Shown here: positions 11,229 through 21,730 of the stretch, piece by piece
How the letters are laid out: each line of letters begins with the position of its first letter
Position numbering within the stretch: position 1 is the first letter of the stretch
Source: Brachypodium distachyon
Lineage: Eukaryota; Streptophyta; Magnoliopsida; Poales; Poaceae
Direction: 5' to 3'
NCBI RefSeq assembly: GCF_000005505.3
Contig: NC_016134.3
Location: forward strand, 20,510,370-20,574,369
DNA: 64,000 nucleotides
Translations under genes and position numbers: made by a program
Notes under the pieces: generated by a model
Databases searched by the model: none
Seen by the model: the letters and a program-made list of their open reading frames with translations, nothing else
What the model was told of the DNA's origin: nothing

Positions 11229-12185
11229 TGATAGCCTCGAGGGTGTCCCGATCTTTCGATGAGATACCTAATTATCGATTTGGTAGGAGGTGACGTTGAC
11301 GATCCGACTACAACCTAGGAGGCAGCGCCTTAGCGATCGATACACCAACTCCAGAAGGTTATTGATCCCGCGGGGCACGATCAACCTGACCACGAAGGTC
11401 TTTGTTCCTGCAAGCAATCGAAGAACAAGCAAGAACAAGATGAAAAGCAATCTGAAATTGCGAATAGGAGATATGAAGGTTCACGAATCTGAATACTCAA
11501 TATAGTTGGAGTCTTGATGACGGTAAAACAGGTGGTCTAACCGACACACGCGATTACACGAAAGTAGCAAAGGCTAAACTTTATCTAATCAAAACCCAAG
11601 GCTCCATGGGGGGGCTCATGGGGTATAAATAGGAGGGGAACTAGGTGGTTTTCGGACAGGCCCTTGAGGGACTCCGAAACGGCCTAGGAATCCTCCTAAA
11701 ACACAACGAAAACATCTAAAAATTGGCTGGACCCTATTATATGGCCTTAGGCCCAATAAAACAAGGTTATAACCCTCATCTTTGGCCCATAAATACCCAT
11801 TGGAGGGAGAATCCTCCACTTGGCCGAAATCCCATTGATGAAGAGGATGCGGCCTTCTTCTCATCTCTCGTTATGGCGGTTTCAATGTTCTGAAATCATC
11901 ACTTGAGCTAGCTCCCGCCACCTTGCTGCCACCTCCATGGTTTGCTGTCCAACGCTGATCCTTGAGGTGCAAGCTAGGTCCTTCATTCCTAAAACACATA
12001 AAAGAACCCATCTTAGGCAGCAGCATATTCTCACTAATATTAAATGAAGTACCGAGGAACGAAAGTACCTGATAATTTAGTTGTCGTGCACGAGCTCTAG
12101 TAATTGGTCCGTGTATCTCCGGTACTTGAGGTGTATGTGCTGTAGGGGCTGTGGTTGTATCATTAGTTGGGATGTCCTCATCATC
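11229..12185 (-). mobile_element. Inverted, 5'-truncated copy of the first gypsy family
   Basis: This is the reverse complement of 1869-2818, with only scattered differences by eye. It holds the polyprotein tail and a full LTR (11229-11901, 673 bp). It sits inside the gag of the surrounding element. CGAG occurs on both sides (11225-11228 and 12185-12188), as expected for a short target duplication. When the insertion and one CGAG are bridged, the host gag frame runs on without a break. The element's own 5' part is absent, so it seems to have inserted already truncated or been trimmed at the junction. Confidence 0.75.
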
Positions 12186-12188
12186 GAG

Positions 12189-13435
12189 CCCAACAACCGA
12201 CTGCGGACATGGGTTATCCCCAGTATACCAGCAACAGAGTCGTCATGGCACCGCCGACTCAAGTGCCTGGGACTCTAGCCACTGACGCCCCGCCAGCTCC
12301 TCCACTTCAAGCTAACTTTGCCGAAGCCGTAAGCCGAATGCAACCACCTTCGGAGTCAACACCCGCCGCTGCCGAAACTTATCCAGCTCCGGCAGGTCAC
12401 ATATGCATGATCCAGAAGGGCAGACCAACAAATTGGGTTCAGAAGTTGATACCCCGACAGGTGCATATGGCCGTGGCCACGCCACCCGCCGCACCTCATT
12501 ATCTTGATTGGTCTGAAACATAAATCAGTGTCCTGAGAAGATCACCATCCCCGAGTCCCGTGACCTGGACATGTAGCTCTGGTGCTCGATGCCCAGATTG
12601 GAGGTTATATGATGAATAAAGTGTTTATCGACGGAGGCAGCGGCCTTAATCTTATCTATGCCGACACTCTTCGAGGGATGAATCGCTCCATTACAAAGCT
12701 TCCTGCTACGGATACAACCTTCCACGGCATCGTCCCAGGCAAAGCAGCTACACGGCTGGGCAAAGTCAGCCTAGACGTGTTGTTCGGCACACCTGACAAC
12801 TTTCGACGCGAAAGACTCGACTTCAAAGTGGTCGACTGGCCATCCTAGTACCATGTGGTATTGAGTCGAGTCGCGTTGGCCCGCTTCATGGCGGTCCCGC
12901 ATTATGCTTACCTCAAGCTAAAGATGCCTGGGCCCAACGGCGTGATAATTGTTTCGGGGAACTTCACACGCTCAGATAGCTGTGACAAGGAGTTTCATAA
13001 AATCTCCGAGTCATTTGGCATGCATGAAGAGTTTGAGAAACTCAAAGCCTCAACTGATCTTGAGCAGCTTCCCGTCATCAAAAAATTGGCTCATCAGCCC
13101 GAATTCAACAAGAATGCAGATACCAAGGAGGTTCAGATCCATCCGACTGATCCTAGCAAAACTGCAATCATCTCAACAAGCCTTTCCCCTGCAAAGGAAA
13201 GTGCACTCGTCGAGTTCCTCCGTGAGCGCTGGGAAATCTTTGCCTGGGTGCCAGCTGACATGCCATGAATTCCCAGGGAACTCGCCGAGCACGCACTTAA
13301 TGTCGACGAGAACGCAAAGCTGGTGCGACAACGCATGCGGCGTTTCTCGGAGCCAAAGCACAAAGCCATCGGAGAAGAAGTCAACCGACTCCTCGAAGCA
13401 AAGTTCACTAGGGAGATAAAACAAGCGACCTAGGT
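12189..13435 (+). pseudogene. gypsy gag end and aspartic protease
   Basis: After a Pro/Ala-rich gag end, the protease core appears as VFIDGGSGLNLIYADTL, with the Asp of the D-x-G type active site. It is followed by TTFHGIVPGK and the hydrophobic LARFMAVPHYAYLKLKMPGP block. Stops at 12848 and 13266 and a change of frame break the polyprotein. The region then runs into the linker that precedes reverse transcriptase. Confidence 0.7.
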
Positions 13436-13468
13436 AGCAAACCCCGTCAGAACACCACAGTCCTGCGT

Positions 13469-14488
13469 ATGTGCGTCGACTTTACGTCACTTAATAAGCA
13501 CTGCCCCAAGGACCACTTCCCTTTGCCGCGGATCGACCAGATCGTTGATTCGACCGTCGGCTGCGAGCGACTATCCTTCCTGGATGCCTACTCAGGCTAC
13601 AACCAGATTCGACTCAAGGTCGAGGACGAAGAAAAGACTGCATTTATCACTCCATATGGCGTTTTTTGCTACATGACAATGCCTTTCGGGCTAAAAAATG
13701 CAGGCGCCACCTACCAGCGCTGCATGCAGGCCTTCCTGGAGTCCAGGCTAAGCAACAACGTCCAGGTGTATATCGATGACATTGTCATCAAAACCAAGAA
13801 AGAGGCAACCCTCCTCGAGGACATACAGAAACATTCAACAACCTGGACAAGTAAAGATCAAACTGAACCCCACCAAGTGCACCTTCGGGGTGCCCGCTGG
13901 GCAGCTTCTCGGGTACTTCCTCTCGGCTCGGGGCATCGAAGCAAACCCGACAAAGATCAGAGCCATCCTAACCATGAAGGAGCCGAACAAAACTCATGAG
14001 CTTCAACAGCTCAACGGTCGACTCGCTGCTCTAAGTCGGTTCATCGGCAGGCTAGGAGAAAAACCTTTGCCCTTCTACCATCTTCTGAAAAAGAAGAAGG
14101 AGGATTTCGCGTTGACTCCAGAAGCCAGTGCTGCCTTTGCAGACCTGAAACGTCTGCTCTGCAAGAAGATGAGCAACTCCTACTATACATCGCAGCCACG
14201 ACTTAGGTGGTCAACACGGTGATCGTAGTCGAGCGAGCCAAAGAAGGCAAGACCCACGGCGTCCTACGCGCAGTCTACTACATCAGTGAGGTCCTTTCAC
14301 CGACGAAGCAGCACTACCCTCATTACCAGAAGCTTGCGTATGGTGTCTTCTTGACAGCACGCAAACACAGACACTACTTCCAACAACACTCAGTTGTGGC
14401 TGTTAGCGAGCCCCCACTTGCTCATCTTAAACAATCCAAAGCTAACAGACCGAGTCGCCGAGTGGGGAATCGAGCTCTCGGCTCGTAA
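13469..14488 (+). pseudogene. gypsy reverse transcriptase and RNase H
   Basis: The RT shows CVDFTSLNKHCPKD, PRIDQIVDST, FLDAYSGYNQI, MPFGLKNAGATYQRCM and the catalytic YIDDIVIKTK. The frame shifts near 13850 into the thumb (TKCTFGVPAGQLLGYF, LNGRLAALSRFIGRLGEKPL) and shifts again near 14200 into the first RNase H (VYYISEVLSPTKQHYPHYQK). The order and spacing are normal for gypsy pol, but no enzyme could be made. Confidence 0.8.
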
Positions 14489-14650
14489 CATAACTTACGA
14501 GCGACAAAAATCGATCAAGTTGCAAGTGCTTCCCGACTTCATCACCGAGTGGACAGAGACCCAGACTCCAGGTCCGCCAGACATGTCCAGCTCGTGGACG
14601 ATGTACTTTGACGGGTCAAAGCGGCACAAAGGAGCCGGCGCAGGCGTCGT

Positions 14651-15307
14651 CAAGGCGGACGAGGACAATGCAGCCAAGGCCGCCCAACTCTCAGCACAAG
14701 CGAGCCTCCTCCGCAAGGCCAAGCACGCCGTGCATTTGGCTCGGACCAACCACGGCACGCTGATTGGGCAAGGGGAGCTGGAGACCAAGAAGCTGCTTGG
14801 GATCGCCCAATCGCTGCGCGACCTGCTGCCGCGGTTCGAACTGCGGGCCGAGCGGGTGGACAGGACAGACGTTACCACGCTGATCCCGTTCTTCTTCGAC
14901 TTGGTGAGGAAGCTCGCGGCGCTTGACGTGTGGATCTCCAAGTTCTGCAATGAGGAGATCGCCAATTGCGCCCGGGAGGTCGCTGGGACGATCCTTCCGA
15001 GGGTGCACCTCCGGCACCCTGAGTTCCCCTTCGAGACGCTGCTGGACGCTTGGTCGGACAACGAGGACGCCCCCACCCACTGCCAGGCGGTGAGCAAGTT
15101 TGTTGACGAGGTGGTCGAGCGGATGCAGCGGAAGCCGGACCCGAGTCGGTGCCGGAGCCCCCGGTGGAGGGCGCCGGCAACTCGCCGCAGCCTCCAGCGG
15201 AAGCCGCCCCAACCAGTCGCCGCAGCCCCCTACCGGGCCTCGCCATTCCTTAGTGTTGTTTTCCTTTGCTTTATGTTCCCTGCAAGTGTGGCGCCTGGCG
15301 CTGTTTA
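14651..15307 (+). pseudogene. Unknown ORF fused to gypsy RNase H start
   Basis: A 304-codon frame (14394-15307) begins as RNase H of the upstream element, ending in YFDGSKRHKGAGAGVV, and turns abruptly at about 14651 into an unrelated Ala/Leu/Arg-rich helical protein (about 215 residues) that ends in a Pro/Arg-rich tail. The second part resembles in style the accessory ORFs found near the 3' end of large gypsy elements, which are often antisense to pol. The neighbouring minus-strand integrase (17021-18294) would make this such an antisense ORF. The fusion looks like a recombination joint. No function can be assigned. Confidence 0.45.
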
Positions 15308-15749
15308 AACAATTAATGTCTTATTTGTGTATGCAACTTGTCCAGTGTTTTCATTAATTTAGTGCTCTCGTTCTACTTAATCCTTGTTTCTTGTTCACAG
15401 GGTTGCCTCGCGGGGTGGATCCCTTAGCCTTTGTGTGTTATGCCTTGTTTGCCGGGGACTCGCGCGCCACGCACTCAACCGGACTAGGGACCCGGGACGG
15501 ACCCGTAGTGCCGACCTGGGGCCAAGTAGCGGCGACGAGCCACTCCGCTTGCAGGATAGCTACTCCCAAGCATGCGCTCACGGGACGGACCCGCCAGCTG
15601 CACGAGGAGCGCACTCCCCCCGCAAGCATCCTTTCAACACCCTAGCCACACGCAGGGCTTGGGCCGCGCTAGCGAGGCAACGTTCAGTTTTAGACAGCTT
15701 ATTGTTTAAGTTTATGCACTTAGCTTTTCGTTTGTTCCGCGCTTGGAAT

Positions 15750-16240
15750 GCTTGCCGGAGGGGTGCGGCAGGGACGCTATGGCAATCCTCGCCTCTGAAT
15801 CCGCCTTCTTGTGGGATGCAGCAGGAACGCTGTGGCGGGGCCGCCAGCGGCGCCAAGCACCGGTGGTGGCGCCACCACAGCGTCTCCGCGGCAACCTACG
15901 CCTCGGAGATACTCTTTGGAGGGGTACGGCAGGAACGCTGTGGCAGGGCCACCGCCAGCGCTGGGCACTGGGGTGACGCCACCACAGCGTCTCCGCGGCA
16001 ACCCTCGCCTTGGAATAGCCTGGTGAAGGGGTACGGCAGGAACGCTGGGGCAGGGCCGACGCCGGCGCCGAGCACCCGCGCCGGCGCCGCCATAGCGTCT
16101 CCGCGGCACCCCTCGCCTCGGGGTAGCCTGGTGGAGAGGCGCGACAAGGGCGCGGTGGCAGTGCACCCATCAGCACAGAGCACTGATGGCATGCACCACC
16201 ACCGCACCTCTGCGGCACCTCTCGCCTTCGCAGCCTCTTC
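15750..16240. repeat. Tandem repeat of about 107 bp, GC-rich
   Basis: About four diverged units share GCGTCTCCGCGGCA (at 15880, 15987 and 16095) and GGTACGGCAGGAACGCTG. The spacing is 107-108 bp, with an older unit upstream. The apparent open frames over it in several phases reflect the repeat and its GC content. Confidence 0.75.
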
Positions 16241-16279
16241 CTCGGCTCCGCTCTGAGCTGCTCCATGGCCGGCACGCCC

Positions 16280-16286
16280 TTTTATA
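16280..16286 (-). promoter_or_regulatory. TATA-like box, minus strand
   Basis: Read on the minus strand the context is CGCGCCTATAAAAGGGCG, a strong TATA match in a GC-rich setting. It lies about 740 bp after the stop of the minus-strand integrase, so it may be the U3 promoter of that element's 3' LTR. Termini were not identified. Confidence 0.4.
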
Positions 16287-17020
16287 GGCGCGGGGGAAGG
16301 GCTTGCCACCACACGCGCCGGGTCACCGCGGCACCCGTGGCGCCACACCCCCTTGAAGTTCGGCCCGGTCTTCGCCACCATGCATGCAAGTTACCGCGGC
16401 ACACGTGGCAGCTCTCCCCTGAAGCAGAGGCCTCGAAGTGCGGCGAGACCCTTGTAGTGCGGTCACTCCACACTACAGGGCGCCACTAAATGCCACAGCC
16501 CGTGGATGGTGCACGAGCGTTACAGTGCGCTAGATTCCACCTTTACCCTGCATGTCAGATTCTTACCAAGCCCAAGATGCTGCAATTTTATTCCTAAATT
16601 CACGAAAACATATAGCAACATGGAAAGCTCTCCTGCCTCCTAGCCCCCGGGCACAGAAGGGTCGATGCCAAACTTGATTGTGAGCACTCTTATATTTCAA
16701 GACGCAGCGTCTGTGTGATGCACGTTGCGGCGAGCCCGGCAACTTCACGCCCCGTGCCGGAGTGATCCGGCAACGGGTTATCATTTTCGAGGCTCCGGCA
16801 GCCCCCTGCTCACAACCAAGTATGGAAAGAGACTTCTGTGCACCTATAGCAGGAGACAGAAGGACGAGAAACACGCAAACAATCGAGGCAACTTGAAATT
16901 CAGGAAACAACACTTATCTTCATTCACAGCAACTAGTGGTTTACAATCGGGGGTTGTCCGGCTACACTAGTTCGAGAGGCATGCATCGGCGGCATCACCT
17001 GTGGGTCGGGCTCCGCCGCT

Positions 17021-18294
17021 TCATGGGTAGAACTTGCGCAAGTGCTCAATGTTCCAGCTATTTTGCACCGGCAAGCCTTCTTCGGTTTCCAATCGGATAC
17101 CCCCCGGCCTGATCACCTGCACTACCCAGAAGGGGCCCTCCCATTTCGGAGCCAGCTTGTTCTCGGCCTTCGTTCCTTGTATCCGGCGCAGGACAAGGTC
17201 TCCGGTCTCGAGCTCCCGGGAACAGACCCGCCTGTCGTAATAACGGCGGAGTCCCTGCTGGTAGCGCGCAGCTCGTACAGCAGCCCGGCATCGAAGTTCT
17301 TCGATGAAGTTCAGATCGTCAACCCTCTGCTCGTGTTGGCTGGAATTGCCATACGCGTGTACCCGGGGTGATCCGTGCTTGAGCTCGAGGGGCAGCACCG
17401 CTTCTGCCCCGTAGACAAGGGCGAAAGGAGTCTCGCCCGTTGCCCGACTAGGTGTGGTCCTGATTGACCACAGCACGGGCTGGAGTTCTTCGACCCAGTG
17501 CTTCCCGTGGCCTTTGAGCTTGTCAAAGGTTCGCGTCTTGAGCCCCCGCAGCACTTCTGCGTTGGCTCGCTCCGCCTGCCCGTTACTCCTTGGGTGAGCA
17601 ACAGATGCGAAGTGTATCTTGGTGCCTATGCCCTCGCAGTAGGCCCGGAACACCGCACTTGTGAATTGCGTGCCATTGTAGGTGATAATGCCGTTAGGCA
17701 CACCAAACCGGCACACAATGCTTTTGAAGAACTTGATGGCCGCTTGGGCGGTCACCTTCTGCACTGGTTCCACCTCCACCCACTTGAAGAACTTGTCGAT
17801 GGCCACGAGCAGGTACTCGTAGCCGCCGACCGCTCTCGCCAGCTTGCCGACGATATCCAGCCCGCAGACCGCGAACGGCCAGGAGGACGGAATGACTTGC
17901 AGGGCCTGCACCGGCTGGTTGCTCTTCTTCGCATGAAACTGGCATGCCTCACACGCCTTCATCAGCTGCTCCGCGTCGGCTAGGGCCGTGGGCCAGTAGA
18001 AACCATGTCGAAACGCCTTGCCGGCCAGGGCCCGGGAGGCCACATGGTGGGAACACGTACCTCGGTGTATCTCCTCAAGTAGCGCGCGACCCTCGTCCTG
18101 GGGCATGCAGAGGAGCTTGACTCCATTTGCACGCCTTTGGTAGAGGTTGCCGTCCACCAGGGCGTACATCTTGGCTTGCCGGGCCACGCGCTCTGCGGCA
18201 ACGTTGTCTTCCGTGAGGGCTTCTCCCTTCAGGTAGCAGGCGATATCCACCGCCCAAGGCGGGGTCTCCCAGCTAGCGCATGCCGCTGCGTCGG
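17021..18294 (-). pseudogene. gypsy integrase, minus strand
   Basis: An open frame of about 424 codons holds the pol end of a gypsy element. In order it has the linker, the zinc-binding HHCC domain (SHHVASRALAGKAFRHGFYWP, CEACQFHAKK), the catalytic core (GLDIVGKL, ITYNGTQFTS, RSNGQAERAN) and a C-terminal GPFWVVQV/NSWNIEHLRKFY module. The second catalytic acidic residue is changed: TYNGTQF stands where the family has TDNGTQF, so strand transfer should be lost. Upstream (toward 18295) the gene is cut by the start of the LTR of the next element. The frame that runs on to 18394 is only the antisense of that LTR. Confidence 0.85.
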
Positions 18295-19155
18295 TGTCGC
18301 ACCCGGGGTACCACCGCTGCACGACGCGTGGGTCGCATCGCTGAGTTCCTGGGAGGATCTCACCTCGGGCAGCAACGTGCAGGCTGCCCGGCAAGCTACC
18401 AGCCCGGCAGGGCTAGCGGGGCTTCGGGGAATAATCCCGCCTGGGCACCTCCCGGGAAGGCACTTGCCGGGAAGAGGTGTTCCCGGGCACAGGTTCCCGC
18501 CGTGAGGACGGGGCCGAGCGAGCAGAGCAGCAGCGCCACGTGGGCGCGCGGCAGGCGCCCAGTGTGCAGTCTCGCCAGGGCAAGGAGTGAAGCGCACGAC
18601 GCATTTAATGAGCCGACAGGAGGGGCGTTATCCGTCTAGTCGGACGAACAGTGGCTGTCCAGTCCTATTTTTTAGGCCTTAGACCCCTAGCCGTGGGGTT
18701 GGCGCTCGTGCATGCATGCCAGCGCACCGAGGGAGAGCTGCCCAAGCTCCTTACTCGCCACTTGTAAACCATGCACCGTGGCACCTGTGGTATCCCCTTG
18801 GTTATAAAAGGAGGACCCCCGCCAATGGTCAAAGGGTTCGTTTTTCGTTCATTCGTTTTCTGGTCGATTCGCTTCGCTCGTTTGTTGGTTTGCTGAGCCA
18901 ATTCATAGTGCAACACTGGTAGTAGTCCGAAGTAGGAAAGAACACTTAGCCATAAAGAGGCCACCCCGGGGCTTCCCCCCAGCAACCTGTAAACAGCCGA
19001 TTTCATAGTAATACAAGCTCAGACAAGAAGGACGTAGGGTTTTACACCGCAAGGTGGTCCGAACCTAGGCAAAAAGTGTGTGCATGCGTTCTTGGTAGGT
19101 TCTTACGCTTCGCATCGGTCCTGCCGGCGATCGCCAGAGCGATCCCCGTAGCCCA
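18295..19155 (+). repeat. 5' LTR, 3'-truncated
   Basis: It begins TGTCGCACCCGGGG, matching the reverse complement of the solo LTR end at 27902. It contains a TATA box in GGTTATAAAAGGAGG (about 18803-18817) and a region rich in CCCGGGAAGGC-type motifs. Homology to the solo LTR ends within about 70-90 bp of the expected terminus, at GGCGATCGCCAGAGCG and the following 25 bp. Confidence 0.75.
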
Positions 19156-19159
19156 CTGC

Positions 19160-20489
19160 CGAACGGAGGCGGAGGCTGCTGCCATTGTAAACACCTTCGC
19201 CATCAACGTCCGTGACCCCAAGATGCGCGAGAAGCTGAGCACGCATCGGATCCGGACGACGCAGGATCTGTATGCCTTGGCGCACAAGTGGGCCATGGGC
19301 GAGGAAGGGCCCAGGAGAAGGCTCGCAGAAGAAGAGTTCCCGCAAGCGCAGCGGGAAGCAAGTCCTCGCCGCGGAGTCGGGGGCAGCTGCGAGGCATGCG
19401 AAGAAGGCCTCGCCCGGTGGTGGGTCTGGCGGCAAGCATGGTGACGCGCCCCGCTGCCCCATCCACGCCAACTCCACCCACGACGCGCAGGACTGCCGCA
19501 TCCTGCAGGGTATCAAGCAGCAGCACGAGCAGTGCCACGAGGAGCGCCGAGCAGCCGGCGCCTGCTTCAACTGCGGTGACATCGGGCACCTCTCCCAAGA
19601 TTGCCCGAATGACCCCAGAGAGGGGCCGAAGCCTACCGGCGGCAACGCCGGCAGCGAGGAAGCCCCGGGGGGACGCAGCCAAGCCCGCGCCGGCAGGGAG
19701 CGCCCTCCCCGGGGACAAGACAGGACCCGTGCCGAGGAGCAGCGCGAGTCCGACTGCACTGGCGGCGATGAGCCGGGCTTCCAGGAGCCCCGCGGCGTTG
19801 CCTGCATCCATGGGGGAGCTTACGCTCTCTCCTCCCATGCCGCGGTGAAGCGCCTCACCCGCGATGTGTGCGCGCTGTTGCCGGAAGCGGAGCCGCAGCA
19901 GCCGGTGAGGTGGTCGCACGTGCCGAGCACCTTCAGCGCCGAAGACCACCCAGCGAGGCAGCTGGGTTCAGGGGTCATACCCTTCGTGGTCTCACCGATC
20001 ATCAGCAACATGACGGTGACCAAGGTGCTGGTGGACAACGGAGCAGGGCTGAACCTCCTATCCGCCAGGTTGGTGGAGAAACTCCAGCTGCCGTTGGAGC
20101 AGCTGAAACCCACCGACCCTTTCCGGGGAGTGAACCCCGGGATCGTGTGCCCTTTGGGGGGCATCACGTTATCGGTGACCTTCGGGTCCCGGGAAGCGTT
20201 TAGGACCGAGCACATAGTGTTCGACGTGGCGCACACCCCGTTGCCCTACAATGGGATCCTTGGTCGGCTGGCGCTGATCAAGTTCATGGCGGCAACCCAT
20301 TGTGCCTACGGCGTGATGAAGATGCCATCTGTGTACGGCGTCCTCTCCATCAGGTGCGATCTCAAGGACGCAGCCTGGTGCGTTGGCGAGGTCGTCAGGG
20401 CCGCAGCCGACGCCGGTGACGAAGGCTCGCGGGGCGACAGCCCGGCAATGAAGAAGGCCCGCACTGCCCCGCATGAGCTTGCCGGGTGA
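19160..20489 (+). pseudogene. gypsy gag C-terminal part and protease
   Basis: The part before 19290 reads as late gag (VRDPKMREKLSTHRIRTTQD). A 405-codon frame (19272-20489) then carries a Cys/His block (CPIHANSTHDAQDC), a CCHC zinc knuckle (CFNCGDIGHLSQDC) and a retropepsin-like core (VLVDNGAGLNLLSARL, with Asp present but DNG instead of the usual D-T/S-G). It ends with the AALIKFMAAT-like block. A frame change near 19300 and the stop at 20487 break it from RT. Confidence 0.75.
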
Positions 20490-20507
20490 AGCGCAGGCTC
20501 GAGCTCA

Positions 20508-21725
20508 TGCCCTGGCAAGGGCCGGAAGCTCCGGGAGGAGGCCGCCAAGTTGAAGAAGCTGCCCCTCCAGGCCGGCAACAGGGAATGCACCGTCATCGTC
20601 GGTGCGAACCTTACTGCCGAATAGGAAAGCGCCCTCGTCACTTTCCTCCGGGAGAACGCCGACGTGTTCGCTTGGGAGCCGTCGGACCTTCCCGGAGTCC
20701 CTAGGGAGGTGATTGAGCATCGACTCGCGGTGCGCCCGGACGCCTGCTTCGTCAAGCAGAAGATCCGCCTTCAAGCGCAGGAGCGGAAGGATTTCATGAA
20801 GCGAGAAGTGGACAAGCTCAAGGCTGCCGGGGCTATCAGGGAAGTTCCATACCCAACTTGGTTAGCTAACCCTGTAGTAGTACCAGAGGCGGGAAATAAG
20901 CTTCGCATGTGTGTAGATTTTACTGATCTTAACCGTGCATGCCCCAAGGATCCTTTCCCTGTGCCCCGCATCGATCAAATAGTTGATTCCACTCCTGGTT
21001 GCGACTTGCTGAGCTTTTTGGGTGCTTTTTCCGGCTACCATCAAATCAAGATGGCAGTCGAAGACGAGCAGAAAAAGAAAACAGCGTTCATCACCCCGGT
21101 TGGCTGTTACTGTTACACGTGCATGCCTTTCGGGTTGAAGAACGCGGGCTCAACATTCCAACGCGCGCTGCGCGAGTGTTTGGGACCCCAGCTAGGCCGG
21201 AACGTGGAGGCCTACGTGGACGATATCGTCATCAAATCGAAGCGCGGGGACTCGCTGATTGATGACCTGCGGGAAACGTTTGATAACCTTCGCAGGATCA
21301 AACTGAAGTTGAACCCTGAGAAGTGCACCTTCGGTGTAGACTCGGGCCAGCTTCTGGGTTTCTTGGTTTCGCACAGGGGGATACAAGCCAACCCACGCAA
21401 GATAGAAGCTATCGAGAAAATGGAGGCTCCCCGCAAGGTGAAGGATATCCAGCGCCTCAACGGCTGCGTCGCCGCACTGGGCCGCTTCATCTCAAGGTTG
21501 GGCGAACGCGCCCTGCCTTTCTTCAAGGTAATGAAGAAGAAGGGTCCGGTTGACTGGACCCCCGAGGCCGAGGCGGCGTTCCGGGAACTCAAGCAATACC
21601 TCAGGTCGTCGCCCGTCCTCGTCGCCCCCAAGCCGGGCGAGCTGCTGCTACTATACCTAGCAGCGACTGACCAGGTGGTCAACTCAGTGCTGGTTGCCGA
21701 AAGGGAGGAAGACGTTCCGGGGACT
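20508..21725 (+). pseudogene. gypsy reverse transcriptase, 3' truncated
   Basis: After a degraded linker, the frame from 20664 carries FAWEPSDLPGVPREVIEHRL, MCVDFTDLNRACPKD, PFPVPRIDQIVDST, MPFGLKNAGSTFQRAL and the YVDDIVIKSK active site. It continues through the thumb into the RNase H start (LYLAATDQVVNSVLVAE). There it is cut by the LTR at 21731. The RT core itself is open and has the catalytic Asp pair. Confidence 0.85.
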
Positions 21726-21730
21726 GAGGC

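Larger units (their letters stand above)
10236..14650 (+). mobile_element. Decayed Ty3/gypsy element, 5'- and 3'-truncated
   Basis: Plus-strand remains of gag (10236-11228 and 12189-12524), aspartic protease (about 12570-12960), reverse transcriptase (13260-13860), RNase H (13870-14490) and the start of the second RNase H-like domain (to 14650) follow in the usual gypsy order. Neither LTR is present. Many stops and frame changes interrupt the frame. A foreign LTR fragment splits gag at 11229-12185. The 3' side is cut at about 14650, where an unrelated frame begins. Confidence 0.8.
15308..17020. other. GC-rich noncoding stretch with LTR-like promoter
   Basis: No conserved protein is seen here, although long GC-rich open frames exist on both strands. 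It holds a tandem array (about 15750-16240) and, on the minus strand, a TATAAAA (16280-16286) downstream of the minus-strand integrase, as an LTR promoter would be. I could not fix LTR termini. Confidence 0.4.
18295..21730 (+). mobile_element. Ty3/gypsy element with LTR fused to gag
   Basis: It starts with an LTR at TGTCGCACCC, which passes directly into the middle of gag at about 19155, then protease and reverse transcriptase up to about 21725, where another element's LTR begins. The same LTR family is present as a complete solo LTR at 26932-27902 in the opposite strand. Comparison with it shows that the last part of this LTR, the primer binding site and the first part of gag are deleted. 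The 3' half is absent. Confidence 0.8.

Noticed and set aside
14495..15246. Long minus-strand frames opposite the chimeric ORF
   Set aside because: They are antisense shadows in GC-rich DNA; the plus frame contains recognisable RNase H.
15384..16381. Frames of 130-290 codons over the GC-rich array
   Set aside because: Several phases are open at once and follow the tandem repeat, so they are not genes.
18295..18394. N-terminal extension of the minus-strand integrase frame
   Set aside because: This part is the antisense of an LTR start; the integrase gene is cut at 18294.
19103..19949. Long minus-strand frames opposite gag
   Set aside because: They are shadows of the plus-strand frame that carries the CCHC knuckle and protease core.
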